Assembly (NCBI GenBank): GCA_036936605.1
Contig: JAUPFV010000002.1
Coordinates: forward strand, 322,292,893-322,356,892
From: Limnanthes douglasii subsp. nivea
Taxonomy: Eukaryota > Streptophyta > Magnoliopsida > Brassicales > Limnanthaceae
Length of the DNA stretch: 64,000 nucleotides
Direction: 5' to 3'
Below the pieces are notes generated by a model. That model was given only the letters and a program-made list of their open reading frames with translations. It made no database searches and was not told where the DNA came from. The position numbers and the translations under genes were made by a program. The stretch's first letter is position 1. Every line of letters starts with the position of its first letter. Positions 47,098-62,674 of this stretch are shown in pieces.

Positions 47098-49774
47098 AAA
47101 CAACTAAAACATGATCTCCAAACACATAGTTCAAGCATTGGTGAACTGTAGAAAAATAACATGCATTCTTGAAAGGAAAAATCTCCTAAATATAGCATTA
47201 TAACAGGTCGGACATTCAACAACCATGAATAAGACTTGGACCTTCTTTTTAAAACGACATTTTCCCAAACACACTTCACCTTCGAATTCACCAATCCCTT
47301 GAGTTGTCACCCTTGTAAACATAATTATAGTATGATCAGATTGACAAATTGGAGGTGGGTTTTTCATCCTACCATATGTATATTTGAAAAAAACATTTGC
47401 AGAACTCCCCATATCTATCAAAACACGTCGAATTTCAACTCCGGCTATTTCTGCCCCTATAACCATTGCATCTTCAGGAGGTTCCGCTATCCCTCTCAAA
47501 TCATCATTATCGAACAAAATAAAATGAGTGTCCTTCTTTCCATACAAATGAGTAGACATTCTTCCTTCTACTTGAGTGGCTAAACTTACTATGTGTAGTA
47601 GTGACAGCCATAGAATATCCTCCAAAAATTAGTAAAGATTCAAAATACTCACACGAAATTTGAGCTCGTCTTTGCTCAACTGGTTCATCCACAACCATCA
47701 AAATTAACCGATCTGGATATGTGGCCAAATATTTTGAGGTTGTATCAAACTCAACATATTTAGAGTACAATATCACTGATGCCTTTTCTTGTTTTGATTA
47801 TAGATTAGCAGTTTGTTGCGTCAATGATCTTAGAGTTTTTGATACACTGTTATGCCCTTTAACAAAAGCTGTTAATGTGTCATTCTCTTTTAAAACCTGT
47901 ATCTCCTTCTTTAATACTAATGTGCCATTCTCTTTTCAAAATCTGTTATTGCGCTCTTATCTTGATCTGTTTATTGGAGGTTGCTTTTTGAAGCTTACAC
48001 GACCTTTAGTCTTCTAGAAAATTCCAATTACATTATAAAAAAGTTTGCAAAATATTCCACCCTCACCCATTGATTTGACCTTGATCTATAAAATTGATAA
48101 CCTGCAGTTTGAGTTAGAACCCCTCATGTTTGAGGAGGCAAATTTTTGTTGATCAATAAATGAAGTGATGGTTGATAATTTGAGGAGTTTCCTTGATTAT
48201 TTAAAGCACACCCTGAGTTCCTCTGAGTAGACCCAACGCCTCCCTGAATCCTAGTCGAAACTTTTATTTTAATTTGGGCATAGACTTGAGTCATCAATGC
48301 TCCAAAATTTAACGCTATCTTTTTTGTCATTTTGTTTGCTAAATCTCTTGGCAATAAACCTTGTCATTTTGTTCACAATCATATAACCCTGCTTTTGTTA
48401 GCATAAACCACATCGTATAATATTTCAGTTTTTCACCTTTAGCCTGCTTACACTATATTATAGTGTTTTCATTAGATCACATCTTTCTAGTTTCCCCAAA
48501 TTTTCGTTCGAAAGATATAAAGAAGTCTCTATAGTTGGTAATAGATCCCCTCAGAATTCTATTATACCACTATAGTGCAGTGCCCTTGAAAGTCTGATGC
48601 TCTGCATACGAGCCTATCATCATCTTAAAAGTTTATCATATAATTTTTGAATTTTTCCATGCGATCATCAGGATCTTGAGTCCCATCAAACCTTTCTACC
48701 TTGGAGATGTCAAAATGCTTTTTGAAGAGAAATAGACTTAAATTTAGCAGTCAAAGGAGAATTTCTCCAATCGACCCCTTGCACATATCAGTCATCTCTT
48801 ATGGTTCCCATAACAACATACAAATTTTGATCTGCTACACTTGCATACTGAGTGGATGTCTTTCCTTCATACCATACAAGATCCCTTATATGACAAGGTT
48901 ATTGTCGCTCTTTGATTCATATTAATTTTGTGATTTCTGATGTCGAATTCTTTCTCCTTTCAAAGATCCCTAGTAGTTCTTCTACTTAAACAATCCATCC
49001 TCACATTCTGAGCTATCATACTCATCACTAGATGTGATGTATCTATGTTTATCTTTCTTTTCCTTTCACCAAGTTTGATATTCTTTATCATACTCAAAAT
49101 TTGTTTTCTTTCGATCACTTCGAGAAATGATGAGTTGTATACGATTGATAAGATTTATTTTCCATTTCAGTGTTCTTTTCAACCTGTCGTACCTCAGATT
49201 TTAGCCTACTTGACTAAATTCATTGTTCTCTTTAAACATATTTATCATTAAACGTAGTTATTTTGTCCAACAATTGATTCTTCCGATCTTCAATGTCAGA
49301 ATAACCTTGTTGTTCTATAATTTAATCATCTTCTTTACTTTCGTCCCAATGTAAATCAGATCTAAAAGTTTCAATACCTTTGCAAACTTTTGGATCAACT
49401 TCATTCATTGGTTACATATCGATCAAGAACGATATTACTGACTAAAAAGTCAATAATTTTTGGTTTTTAACGTCAATTCAAGGTACCAATCAACAATCTC
49501 TGTGGTCGCCAATTTGTTAGGTATGAATCTTAGTTTAGAAAGAGAAAGTAAAAAATGGAATCAAATTGTAGAGAGTCCTCCTTTATTCATCACCTCACTT
49601 CCTATTTATAGGGTTGTCGGACTTCTATAACTGAATCAATTATATACATGAGAAAATTGCATTGTTACCCCTTATGTTGACAAATAGTTCAAATATCCTC
49701 TTACAACTATATAAGTTATCATAAATAACCTTATCATTATTACATTAAGTCCCCGATATTTCATATCCTTATCA
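47098..49774 (-). pseudogene. Element A right part (gag-protease remnant and LTR), copy 2
   Basis: Duplicate of 7279-9955. The protease remnant with DMG is at 47131-47625, the Gag piece at 48124-48354, and the LTR at 49515-49774. All the damaging changes seen in copy 1 are also here. Confidence 0.85.
49515..49774 (-). repeat. LTR of element A, copy 2
   Basis: Duplicate of 9696-9955. Confidence 0.75.
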
Positions 49775-51049
49775 AATAGGGTAAAGATTCAACAAGTTGT
49801 TATAAAGATGTTTTTCTTATGAAGTACCGATTTGGATGCAATGTTAAACTTTTGGTAATGGTTTAATCTCTAACTATTAATTTAAAGTAGATATAGCTAT
49901 CACGCATTCGATAAACAATAAGACACCTAAATATGCCTATAAACTTATACAAGTCATGAAAAAACTAGTTACTTATTAATCGCGGAACCAAAAACAAAAC
50001 AAAGAAGGAAAGATGCACCGGATAAATTCATTGAGAATACTGAAAGATGGCTTGAGAAATCCAAGGTTTATCTCATAAAGTTTTCTTATTGTACTAAAAT
50101 TTATAATACATCAATCCAATATCATGAAGTTCAAGTTGACTAGAGCTATAATATGTTGTTGCAGATATTTCACGAAGTTTTTCTTAATGAATTTAAAAAA
50201 CCTCATCGACTAGAGAAATCATATCACTTTTATAACTATTATCGAACTAAAAATCTCAAGTGATAAGAAGGCTGAAGATAATTTTGAAGATGGAGAAAAT
50301 ATAGATATCATAATACCTAACTCCGACTAAGCTATTAAATAGTGATTTTAGAACAGAAATCAAACTGATTTTTAAATTATTTTCCCTTCGACCATCCACT
50401 TATTAACACGTTATTTAGATTAAAATAGATTGAACAGGTAAAATAACGAGAACAAGTAAAGTTGTTTGCTCGAGAATCGCAATAATTTTAAGGAAAATAT
50501 TCATGATTATTTTAAAAATAATTATCAACTGTTTTGACAAGATAATTAAATTTGGTTGAGCATGTTTATTTTTATTAAGCGATGATTTATAGACAATTGA
50601 ATCAATATTATGTAATTTTTATTTTTTTATTATTTTATTTAAGAAGAAAAACTGATGAGTAATACTCATCGGGGTAAAATTGTACACAACAGGGGACAAT
50701 GTTTTTAATTTGTGACTTTGATATCGTTTATTTTATGCGACTCTAAAATAATTACTTTTTTCTATTTATTCTTGTGAACTTTTTTATCATATAACTACTC
50801 TTACTGAATTTTGGATTTTTTGTTGTTGTTTGTTTTCTCTTTCGAGATAATTTATTTTTACTCTGAACACTATGCACACCATTAGGTTTTAAACGTGGAG
50901 GTAACATAATTGTAGTTTAATTAACATTATAACGATTGTATGATTTCGAATATTGCAAAACTATAATAATATAATCTTAGAAATCTAACGTAGTTCTGGT
51001 GGCTTCTTAGTAAGTTAGAAAACTCAGAATTGTATTTTTTATACTTTTA
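49775..51049. repeat. Diverged relative of part of the 4.76-kb unit, copy 2
   Basis: Duplicate of 9956-11230, with single-base differences from it. Confidence 0.7.
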
Positions 51050-51327
51050 TTTTAGGATTAAAAATATGAAAAACAAAGTTTAGATACATCATGTTTGTGA
51101 ATATAATCTTTTACATTAAATATATAAAGATTATACTAATTATATATATAATCTGGTTAACGTTTAGTAATCATATGCCCAATCATTATTTGATTTAATT
51201 ACATATTTTGTTTTTAATTTCTCAATTTATTTTCTTCAAAAAATTAAAATATGATATTAGAATTAAACAAATCAACATAAAGATAGTATTTAAATAAATA
51301 AATAAAAATTAAAAAAATTAAAGTTAT

Positions 51328-54170
51328 TGATTAAGGTTGGATACGTAGGTCTTTAAATATTTACCGTTGTTGAAGATATTTGTATGCTTATAAATTATCT
51401 CATCAATTTTTAGAATCACTCTTGAATTATTACAACATTATAGAACGAAAAACATTAAGCTTATATATTTGTTTAGGTTAGATAATATATGTTATCTAAG
51501 TAAATTCCGCGCCATTTATTTAAAAATTCAAAAGAAGGAAAAGAGTACATGTGTTTGGAAACTTGGGATTTAATATATGATGTTGTTTTAAGATAAAGTT
51601 TAATATTCATGACAACAATTGGTGTCATCGGTGGGAATATATATTTTCTTCCTAAATAACCAAAGCAAAGAAGAAAACTCAAACTATTTGATGTCAAATT
51701 ATGGAGAATTATATGAACCATTGGTAGATGATATGGAGATGGAGGATACCGACTGAGAAACTGTTATCTTGACTCTTCTCGCAACTTTTTTTACTGAACT
51801 TGAGCGACTACCTCAGTCGCTAACGGAGGAAAAAACTAAGATTTTATATTATTAGATGAACAGTTAGTCTTACATGATCTTATAGTCAAATCTACTGTGG
51901 AGTGTGGATAAAGAGAAATGAGATGATATAAGTCCTGGAATATTGAAAGACCGTTTCTTGAGAAAAAATCATAGAGGGAAGCATCCTTTCAATATGCCTC
52001 ACAAATAGGGCATAGAATACTCTGAACAAGGGTTATTAAACCAGTAAAAAATATGATGAGGTACTAATATTTCTCTGGGCATTCGTCGAGATGGTAGTAG
52101 GCCCAAGCAGCCCAGCCGAGAATTTCCCTTAATCAAAAACAAGGTTGATCCTCCTATTCGTGGATAACCCAAAACAACAATGAAGGACAAATAGGTTTGT
52201 CGTTGAATGGTGTACCCTAATACAAAATCAGTAGTAATATTATCTACAAGTGTTAACAGGATACAACCAACCAAATTTATAAGGGCACAAGCGGGCGGAA
52301 CAAAATCAGCACTTCCTAGAATACCAATGAGACGTGCTGAAATAAAATGCTCATCCTTGGGTGAAAAATTCCAGGAACCTAGGTTCTAGAACGTATATCA
52401 CCTCATGTATATCTTCAATGTGGATGAAGATTATTGGCATGATGAAGAGTCCACACTAGACCCGTATATTTGGTATAACATTATATCATTACTCTTTTAT
52501 AACCACAAGATGGATAAGTACTACGGGAAAAAAGAACTAGAGCTTCAAATTTAACAGTTGAACAATGTCATACTACATTATAGAGTTGATGATAACATTT
52601 GAAGGAAGTATATGCCCAAGTATTTTAATGTTTTCTCTAACTTTTCAAGGAAGTATCGTCCATGGTTCAAAAACTTCCCGAAAAGATGCATCAAAAGCTT
52701 TAAGATGCTTCAGACCATCCAGAAACCATCTTGTGAGTTTAAAGGTTATCAATGGAGCATATACTCTATAATCATTTGCAAGAGGATTTCTAATGAAACT
52801 CTTAAAGAGTATCCACTTTTTCGTAGAAAAAAATATTAATTACAATACAGTCATGAAGATCTACTAGCTAAGCTAGAGCGATATATTAAAGTAAATTAAT
52901 TTTCTAGAACAAAGAAAGCAAGGGATACAGAAACCCCAGCGAGATGCCTTAAAGCCAATAAGAACGACACACTTGCTCAGATCAATAGAAAGAATGATAC
53001 ACCAAGGAACAATGGTTTTTCAAATTTGACAAAACCACAAAATAGTTAGACTCAAGATTATAAAGGGAAATTCAAAAGTGGTTACGGCACCATCAGCAAG
53101 AAGAGGACACAGTATCCTCTAAGAGGAAAATCTACGAAGTTGACCTAAACTTCGACAATAATCTATATAAATAAAAAAAGATAGTGGTAAGTAAAATTGG
53201 CAAGGGAAGTTGTATATGGTGATAGAGCATACAAACATAAGTAAATATCGTAAGTTTCATGTTGATATTGGTAATTCTCTTAGAAATTGATGTACTTTGA
53301 ATGATCAAGTCCAATACTTAGTTTATGAAGGCAAACTAAGTGAGTTTGTTAAGAGAAAATAAATAAAGGAACTGGGAAAACGTTCCTGTGAAAATAAAAA
53401 ATAGGCTTCGGCCTGAGCCAAAGAACAAAGAACATTGGCTACAAGTACTATCATAGTGATCAAATGAGAAGAATGATACATGGATCAAGATCCAAACAGA
53501 AAGAGAGTTGGTGTGATTGCTAGAGGAGATCCATACTTTCAAGTTTTAAAAAATCTGAGGAAAAGGTATGTAAATGAGATAAATGTGACATTTTAAAGGT
53601 AGACGTCCCCACATTTTTACCAAAATCCATATCAGATACTAACATTATCGAAATAAACATCTCCATATATAAATGCGGTTTTAATAAAAGTAGAGTTCCC
53701 CAGAGTAAAAATCAAGAGGCGCAACAATGTTGAACCCATCTCAGAAAATATTTAAGGTTTCACTGAAGCAAATATGACTGTATTAGGGGAGGTAACTTTG
53801 AGTTTTGCTCTCGTAAAGGAGTACCAAAACAAGGTGCAATGCTTATTGATAGTGTTATAGGAATCATCATTTATGTAGAATCATTGCACTTAAAGTATTG
53901 CAAAGAATAGAAGAATTGGTTATCTTGGAAGGGATGTATAACCCCAAAGAAGGCCCCCAATTAGTCTAGAGGAAAATATTGAAGATAGAGAGATGGAAGC
54001 AAAAAATACCCTAAAGATTAGCCAAGATATCGCAACTCACCTCGTGTACAAAATTATCATTTAAGAAAAACTACTTAAATATGTTTGCATTGATAGAGTC
54101 CGAGACAAAGTCATCACTCACCAATTGCGTATCAAAAAAATATTTTGGCCTATTGTAAAAAAGAAGAGAT
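51328..54170 (+). mobile_element. Decayed, truncated element B, copy 2
   Basis: Duplicate of 11509-14350. One extra T in the LTR start (TGATTAAGG instead of TGATAAGG) is specific to this copy. The primer-binding site is at 51620-51637. Confidence 0.75.
51700..54170 (+). pseudogene. Element B gag-protease-RT start remnant, copy 2
   Basis: Duplicate of 11880-14350, with the same stops and frameshifts plus a few private substitutions (for example near 53966 and 54117). Confidence 0.7.
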
Positions 54171-55349
54171 TTTACTCCAAATAAAAAAAAATATAGTTAA
54201 TTATTAAATAAATATATAAAATTAATGTTGTAAAACACATATGAGAGTCTTATTAACCTATATAGATATATAATCATGTTCGGGTAAAAAATAAGAATTG
54301 AAAGTAGAGAATATGCATAGACTTTACAGACCACAACAAATCATTTCCAAAGGATCCATATACACTTCCAAGGTTTGAACAACTTATAGATGCAAAATCT
54401 AGAAACAAAATGTTATCTTTTATAGAGGTATTTGCAAGATACAATCAAATACATATGTGTAGTGAAGACCACGAACACACAAGAATTATCACCAAAAGAA
54501 GGCTACATCGCTACAAAGTAATGTTGCATCATTAGGAGATACTGATACCACGTGCTACCCACTGCGCCAGACCCCAGACTTTTGAGTCATTTAGGCAGTA
54601 TTTTGTTTCTATTACGATGTCACATGTACATTCATGTCTCGCCCAGGTATGTTTACATCTCCTACTTCAGGTATTCTTTCATCCTTGTGGATTTTAGATT
54701 CTCGTATGTCTCGTCATATGTTAACTTACATGTTATACTTTCTTTAATTCTCATATATCACCCGTGTATTTTTATATATGTCAGTGTTACATGAATGTCA
54801 GTAGAGAGTGTTGGTTCTATTTCTACCCCTCGCATATCAATCACTGATATTAACTACATTCTCAACCTTATTTTAAATCTGGTTTTGGAGAGTCAATTTT
54901 TCTAAGTTTGGTAATTGTATATTTTTTTCTTTTGCTTTATGTGAAACTCTTCCCGTCCCGAACATCGCTAGTAAACATTCATCAAACCAATATGCTAGAT
55001 CATCTTAAATTAATTTTATCAAAAACGAATGCAGAACATAATATTTTCTAAACAAAGTTCACCGTTATTGTTAGATCATTTATAGTCGTACTTTTTAAAT
55101 CTTCATGTTAAGTAATGCCAACTACATATGTATCAATAGTATTAATTTTGATCCATCCTTAACTTTTACCTTTTACAAAAACAAATTTGATTTTATATTC
55201 ACATATTTTTAAAACGTTATACTTTTTAAATAAAAAAATGATTTTATTTCTATGTATTATTTAAAATATATATTAAATATTAGTTTTCATTTTTTTATTT
55301 GCTCGAGTATATTCTAAAAATACTTTTTAGATAATAAAATTAATTTTAA
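54171..55349. other. Unrecognised A+T-rich stretch, copy 2
   Basis: Duplicate of 14351-15529; nothing recognised. Confidence 0.45.
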
Positions 55350-56195
55350 TTCATGCATCTTTTGTCTAAAAATTTATTTTATTTCTATTAGTTTATTAAA
55401 AATATCTTTTATATAATGAATTTGATTTTAATTCCATGTATCTTTTAAAATATTTTGTAAATATTGGAATTGATTTTGTTATATGATTATATCATATTTT
55501 TTAAATTTCTTTTAAAATAATATGTTAAAATTTATTTTTATTTTTATAATTATTTTATAATTTCGGGGTTTTGTTAACTGACTCTCTGAATTTAATAAAT
55601 ACACTAAAAATATTAAATTGTTTTAATTAACCTATACTTGAACTCATTTAGTGGAGTAATTTTTGGAACCGTATACTCGAATCTATAATCAAAACTCATC
55701 AAGAAACCTAACATTCGAATTAACTCTAAAGAATAAAACAAACACGAACTCGTGAAAACCTAATACTCGAATCTACTCTATTACTTGGATTACTTTTTGG
55801 TTGAGAGACCAAATACTCGGATTGCCTTCATGTGAGACTAGGTTTTCGAGGGTGGTTGTGAGATTTGGATAGGTAATGTCTCTTTTGTTGGTTGTGAAAA
55901 ATTTAGGTTGAGTGTTTTGATGGTTATAATGTGGGCTTATGGTGGAGTTTTTTTTGTGGAAATGGTATATTTTGTGGTGGTGACATTTAAAATTTTGGGG
56001 TATATATTGATTTTGTTGGATAATATTTAGAGACTTATGTTCATTTGAACGATTAGTATCATAGGTTAATATTTGTGAGTTATAATTGGTAGTAAATTAG
56101 TAACAATTTATTTTCTAATTAACTAAAATAATAATAATAATAATAAATTTAAGTGGTATATTTTTTGCACGTAAGTGTTATATCAATCAATTATG

Positions 56196-56219
56196 TTGTA
56201 AAATAAATTTATTTTACAA
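56196..56219. repeat. 24-bp perfect palindrome (U1')
   Basis: Same palindrome as in the other units. Confidence 0.7.
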
Positions 56220-56669
56220 CTAAATATTATATCGTTGTAACTTCGTAGTAATTTTATTCACATTTGACTTAATAGGTAAAATCAGTCTTGTTTGAAATTT
56301 GTTATAAATTGATCGTTAATGACAATCGACTTTTGCAACAAAGTTATTAGTTGGTTGTAAAAATCTATTTTTCCAATAGTTTAAGAACATAAAAAGCAAC
56401 CAGATTCTTAGTTACCACATGAGAAAGTATAATCTACTAAATTTACGACCACGGTTTTATGTGAAACAACATTATAAGCCGTTAGGGATTATAATTGAAA
56501 TTATTAATGTCATCCTAACTCAATTGAATTTCTATGTATTAAATATGGTATAATTCACTAATCCAACTTAGTGATTCAACTTAACGTTTGACATTTGTAT
56601 CACAAGAAAAATATGAATCTTGTCGACGACTTCCATTACATAGGGGTACAATACATTTAATTTGTGCGT

Positions 56670-56986
56670 TTAAAGCTTCCACTGAAAATGAACGGAATCA
56701 ATCATATCTTTTATCTCTAAAAATGCATTTGAATAGTTTTTCGGATGTAGATTTTCTAAAAACGTAATCACTGTAGTTATACTGTCTTTCATGAACTCAT
56801 CCATATACATCAAAGAAAATAGATGTTCAGTAGGAGACTAAGCATATTCTTCAAACTTATTAACAAATTTATCTTGTATACCTTTAGAAACATTCTTAAG
56901 AAATTGTTTGAAGTTAAGAATTGGGTAATAAAGACAATACGAATGACATACATCGAGAAAGTTAGGCCGAATAGATGTGATAATAC
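56670..56986 (-). pseudogene. Exon-like frame of unknown protein (U1')
   Basis: Same 317-bp frame as U1, with the same single TAG and an intact TTTTATAG acceptor-like site. Confidence 0.5.
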
Positions 56987-57625
56987 CTATAAAACAATTG
57001 AAAAATGAAAACTAACTTTATATCTAACAAGTGTGGCTTTAGAAATATCAAAACTCATAGCCAATTACTTGAATATTTTGAATCAGCAGTTGAAAAGTAA
57101 TTGGAAACAACGGTATAAATTAAATAAAAAGCATAAACGAGTATCAACATTCATGGATTGATTATATCCAAATGTAAATAAAGTTATTTTTATCATGTAC
57201 ACAACAATTACCATAACTATATTTTTTATCAATCTGACTATCATTGCTGTAATTAAACATTTTATTCCATTTCGAGGAGAACCATGTGAAAATCCAAACA
57301 CACACACATCATGGATTGGACGACATATTTAAATTTGATGGATTATCGAACATAAAATCAATCAACTATTTTGTATATTATCTCTTCGAAATAAATCTAA
57401 TCGTTACTTGATTTTACATCAACCCAAAGTAAAAAAATCGATGAATTAGTCAAAAAATTTACATGAATGTTTTCCATCAATAGCTAGATTATAAAAATAC
57501 ATCCTCAATTATGTCTAATACAAAAATTAATTACTTTATAGGATATGATAAAAATTCTATAAGTTGTTATGAAGTTGTCTTTCTTATCAACTACCGATTT
57601 GGATGCAAATTAAACTTTTTATAAC

Positions 57626-57880
57626 GGTTTAATACCTAACTACCGATTTATAGTATATGAAGCTATCAAAGGTTTGATAAAAAATAAGAAACTTGAAGAT
57701 GCCGATAAACTTATTGAAATCATATCAAACAACAATTACTCATTAGTTGTAGAACCAAATAACATTTTTCATAATGATTTCTTAAAACACCAAAATAAAA
57801 AGGGGAAAAACCGTTAGGAAGATGCAATAGATAAATTCATAGAGAATACTGAAAGGTGGCTTGAGAAATCTAAGATTTAG
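57626..57880 (+). pseudogene. PPR-like C-terminal fragment (U1')
   Basis: Same frame and same stops as in U1. Confidence 0.4.
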
Positions 57881-60800
57881 GTAAAGAATTTTCAGTATTT
57901 TACTCAAATTCATAGTACATTAATCTAATATCTTGAATTCCAAGTTGACTAGAGCAATAATATGTTGTTGCCCAGATCTCATGAAAATTATTTTAATAAA
58001 TTTAAGCAACTTTAGCGACTAGGGGATCATATCACTTTTACAAGTGTTATCGAGTCTCAATTGATAAAAAGGTGGAGGATAATATTGAAGATAAAAAAAA
58101 ATAACATAATACCTAAATCTAACGAAGATGTTTAATATCATGATTTTGACACACATAAAAACTTATTTTTAAATCATTTTTCTCTTCAACCATTTTACTT
58201 GAAAACATATTCAACCATGACAATGTCCAACACATGTGAAATAGGTTGTTCCGGATTTGTAATGATATTTATGGAAGCATGAATGGATTACTATATTTAA
58301 AGACAATTATCAAGTGTTTTGATAGTGTGACTATAAGTTAAGAGATGATTGGAAGACAATCCAATAATCACTTAAAAAAATAATTGATAAATAATATTCT
58401 GCCTAGCAATACTATTTTCAACTAGGAGCATTATTCATAACGATTAATTTGTCACATCGATATTGTTCAGTGTCACGGCGATCACATAAAAAATTATCTT
58501 TTATGTTACTTATTTGTTTGTAATTTTTTATTTCACTTTATTTACTATTGTTTTGTCATTTTATCTTATAAATACTCTTACATAATGTTGGCATATAGTA
58601 TTTTGATTATTATGTAATATTATTCTTTTGATTTTTTTAAGTATTTTTAAAAAATATTATAGATAATGTTTGGTTTTAAGTATGGGGGTAGGGGAATTTT
58701 TGTTTAAGAAATATTATAACAATTTTATGATCGCAAAATAATATAAAATTATACATTTTAGAATCTTAAAATCTAATTTAGATCCGATGAATTGTTATTT
58801 AGTTGGAAAAATAATAACTACATTTTAGATTTGTATTTGATTGTTTGGAAATCATATATTTTTTATGATTATAATGTTAAAAAAATAAATATGATTAGAG
58901 CATTAACAACGGAAGCCTTAAATCATACGTTAAACACTAATAAATCTACTCCAATAAATAGGTCAAGATGGAAGTTAGTTGACGTGAAAGTAATTTTTTC
59001 TAACTCATCTGTTGAATTCCCGAGTAAGCATATAATTTAATTTGTATTTTTGTATTATAGTGGTTGTTTTTCCTTCTTTTCCTCCTTCATTTTCTCTATT
59101 TATTATTTTATTTTATAATTAATATGTTTTAACATATGTCATTAGAGTGGAATCAGATTAGTTAGCTAAAATATAGGTAAACCTTATTTATTTTCTTACA
59201 TGTCACTAATTAACGTTTAATTTTAACACGTACGACTGTACATGCTTTTATATTATGAATATAAATTTACATCATAATTAATATTTTGAAATAATAGATT
59301 TTCTTAGATAGTAGTTATCATATAATAAAAATAAACAATGAATGTTTTCATAATGCCTTTGTGTGAAAATATAATAAACCCATACGTATTTAGTTTTGTA
59401 GCTTATTTAATTTCAGTTATTAAATATTTATGGCTATTTTAACACCTAATGCTCTTAACTTAATGGAATGGAAGACATTGATTCAATATTTGCTAAATGA
59501 GTTAGTTAGAAAGCTTAAGAAAACTAAACATTGTATATATCAGCCAAATTTATTTTAAAAATCATTATGTTTATTCCGAGTTTATATACTATTTGTGGTC
59601 CTTCATCGTCTAATTATCCATGCGATGTGGCTCTGGAGTCATTGAATATCACACAGATATATAACAATGATTGTGGCAAATTAAGATCACTTTGTTTATT
59701 AAAAAAACCAAAGTATTCAAATAAAATAATCTCATGTTTGTTTATATAATTAAAATATTTTATTTGGACTTTACCAAAAATATTCCTCACGACTTTACTT
59801 TTGGTTGTACTCTAAAAATGTCTCGTACTAGTTGAGATATTTAATTCACTTATATATTGTATATTATTTTCAATCTAAGAGATGTGGGACAGCTGATCAA
59901 GTGAAGGGTCGAGTTTATTTTTTAAAACTCTTCATTAAACTTTGGTTGATATAATGGGCATGATATTTACCATAGTGAGATGTAATGGGAGTGATATTTT
60001 CCATAATTCGATCGCGGATATGGCCACTTGTTAAACACATCGCTTAGGACTCCGTTGTGATACCATGATAGAACAGTGATAATAATTGATGTGTATCTTT
60101 GATTCATGCATCTTTTGTATAAAAATTTATTTTATTTCTATTAGTTTTTAAAAAATATCTTTTATATAATGAATTTGATTTTAGTTCCATGTATCTTTTA
60201 AAATATTTTTTAAATAATGGAATTGATTTTGTTATATGATTATATTATATTTTTAAACTATCTTTTAAAATAATATGTTAAAATTTATATTTATTTTTAT
60301 AATTATTTTATAATTTCGGGGTTTTGTTAAGTGACTCTCGGAATTTAATAAATGCACTAAAAATATTAAATTGTTTTAATTAACCCGTACTTTAACTCAT
60401 TTAGTGAGTAATTTTTGGAACCGTATACTCGAATGTATAATCAAAACTCATCAAGAAACCTAACATTCGAATTAACTCTAAAGAATAAAACAAACACGAA
60501 CTCGTGAATACCTAATACTCGAATCTACTCGACTACTTGGATTACTTTTTGGTTGAGAGACCAAATACTCGGATTGCCTTCATGTGAGACTAGGAATTCG
60601 AGGGTGGTTGTAAGATTTGGATAGGTAATGTCTCTTTTTTTGGTTATCAAAGATTTAGGTTGAGTGTTTTGATGGTTATAATGTGGACTTATGGTGGAGT
60701 CTTTTTTGTGGAAATGCTATATTTTGTGGTGGTGACATTTGCGATTTTGGGGTATATATTGATTTTGTTGGATAATATTTAGAGATTTATGTTCATTTGA

Positions 60801-60975
60801 CCGATTAGTTTGATAGGTTAATATTTGTGAGATATAATTGGTAGTAAATTAGTAACAATTTATTTTCTAATTAACTAAAATAATAATAATGATAAATCAA
60901 TATTTACAACTTCCAGTTAGTTGTTATTAAGTGGTAGTTTTTTTTGCACCTAAGTGTTATATCATTGATATTATG

Positions 60976-60999
60976 TTGTAAAATAAATTTATTTTACAA
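60976..60999. repeat. 24-bp perfect palindrome (U2')
   Basis: Same palindrome as in the other units. Confidence 0.7.
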
Positions 61000-61454
61000 C
61001 TAAATGTTATATCGTTGCAACTTCGTAGTAATTTTATTCTTACATTTGACTTAATAGGTAAAATCAGTCTTGTTTGAAATTTGTTATAAATTGATCGTTA
61101 ATGACAATCGACTTTTGCAACAAAGTTATTGGTTGGTTGTAAAAATCTATTTTTCCAATAGTTTGAGAACATAAAAAGCAACCAGATTCTTAGTTACCAC
61201 ATGAGAAAGTATAATCTACTAAATTTACGACCACGGTTTTATGTGAAACAACATTATAAACCGTTAGGGATTATAGTTGAAATTATTAATATCGTCCTAA
61301 CTCAATTGTATTTCTATGTATTATATACAGGGTATAATTCACTAATCCAACTTACTGATTCAACTTAACGTTTGACATTTGTATCATAAGAAAAATATGA
61401 ATTTTGTCGACGACTTCCATTACATAGGGGGTACTATATATTTAATTTGTGCGT

Positions 61455-61771
61455 TTAAAGCTTCCACTGAAAACGAACAAAAACAATCATATCTTTTATC
61501 TCTAAAAATGCATTTGAATAGTTTTTCGGATGTAGATTTTCTAAAAACGTAATCACTGTAGTTATACCATCTTTCATGAACTCATCCCTATACATCAAAG
61601 AAAATAGATGTTCAGTAGGAGACTGAGCATATTCTTCAAACTTAGTAACAAATTTATCTTGTATAGCTTTAGAAACTTTCTTAAGAAATTATTTGAAGTT
61701 AAGAATTGGGTAATAAAGACAATACGAATGACATACATCGAGAAAGCTAGGCTGAATAGATGTGATAATAC
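61455..61771 (-). pseudogene. Exon-like frame of unknown protein (U2')
   Basis: Same 317-bp frame as U2: TAA in the ILNFK.FL segment, CAG where U1 has TAG, and a TTATAAG acceptor. Confidence 0.5.
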
Positions 61772-62419
61772 TTATAAAACGATTGAAAAATGAAAACTAC
61801 TTTTATATCTAAAAAGTGTGGCTTTAGAAATATCAAAACTCATAGCCAATTACTTGAATATTTTGAATCAGCAGCTGAAAAGTAATTGGAAACAACGGTA
61901 TAAATTAAATAAAAAACATAAACGAGTATCAACATTCATGGATTGATTATATCCAAATGTAAATAAAGTTATTTTTATCATTTACACAACAATTACCATA
62001 ACTATTTGTTTTATCAATCCGACTATCATTACTGTAACTAAACATTTTATTCCATTTCGAGGAGAACCATGTGAAAATTCAAACACACACATCATGGATT
62101 GGATGACATATTTAAATTTGATGGAGTATCGAACATAAAATCAAACAACTATTTTGTATATTATATCTTTGAAATAAATCTAATGGTTACTTGATTTTAC
62201 CGCAACCCAAAGTAAACAGATCGATGAATTAGTCAAAAAATTTACATGAATTTTACATGAATGTTTTCCACCAATAGCTAGATTATAAAAATACATCCTC
62301 AATTATGTCTAATACAAAAATTAATCACTTTATAGGATATGATAAATATTCTATAAGTTGTTATGAAGTTGTCTTTCTTATCAACTACCGATTTGGATGC
62401 AAATTAAACTTTTTATAAC

Positions 62420-62674
62420 GGTTTAATACCTAACTACCGATTTATAGTACATGAAGCTATCAAAGGTTTGATAAAAAATAAGATACTTGAAGATTCCTAT
62501 AAACTTATTGAAATCATGTCAAACAACAATTACTCATTAGTTGCAGAACCAAATAACATTTTTCAGAATGATTTTTTAAAACACCAAAACAAAAATACGA
62601 AAAAAAGTTAGGAAGATGCACTAGATAAATTCATAGAGAATACTGAAAGGTGGCTTGAGTAATCTAAAATTTAG
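62420..62674 (+). pseudogene. PPR-like C-terminal fragment (U2')
   Basis: Same frame as U2, with stops at the same places. Confidence 0.4.

Larger units (their letters stand above)
55350..60102. repeat. 4.76-kb tandem unit U1', copy 2
   Basis: 4753 bp, the counterpart of U1. It has (AAT)6 where U1 has (AAT)8. Differences cluster in about 58260-58480 (for example GATATTTATGG for GATATACATAG), while the left two thirds are almost the same as U1. Confidence 0.85.
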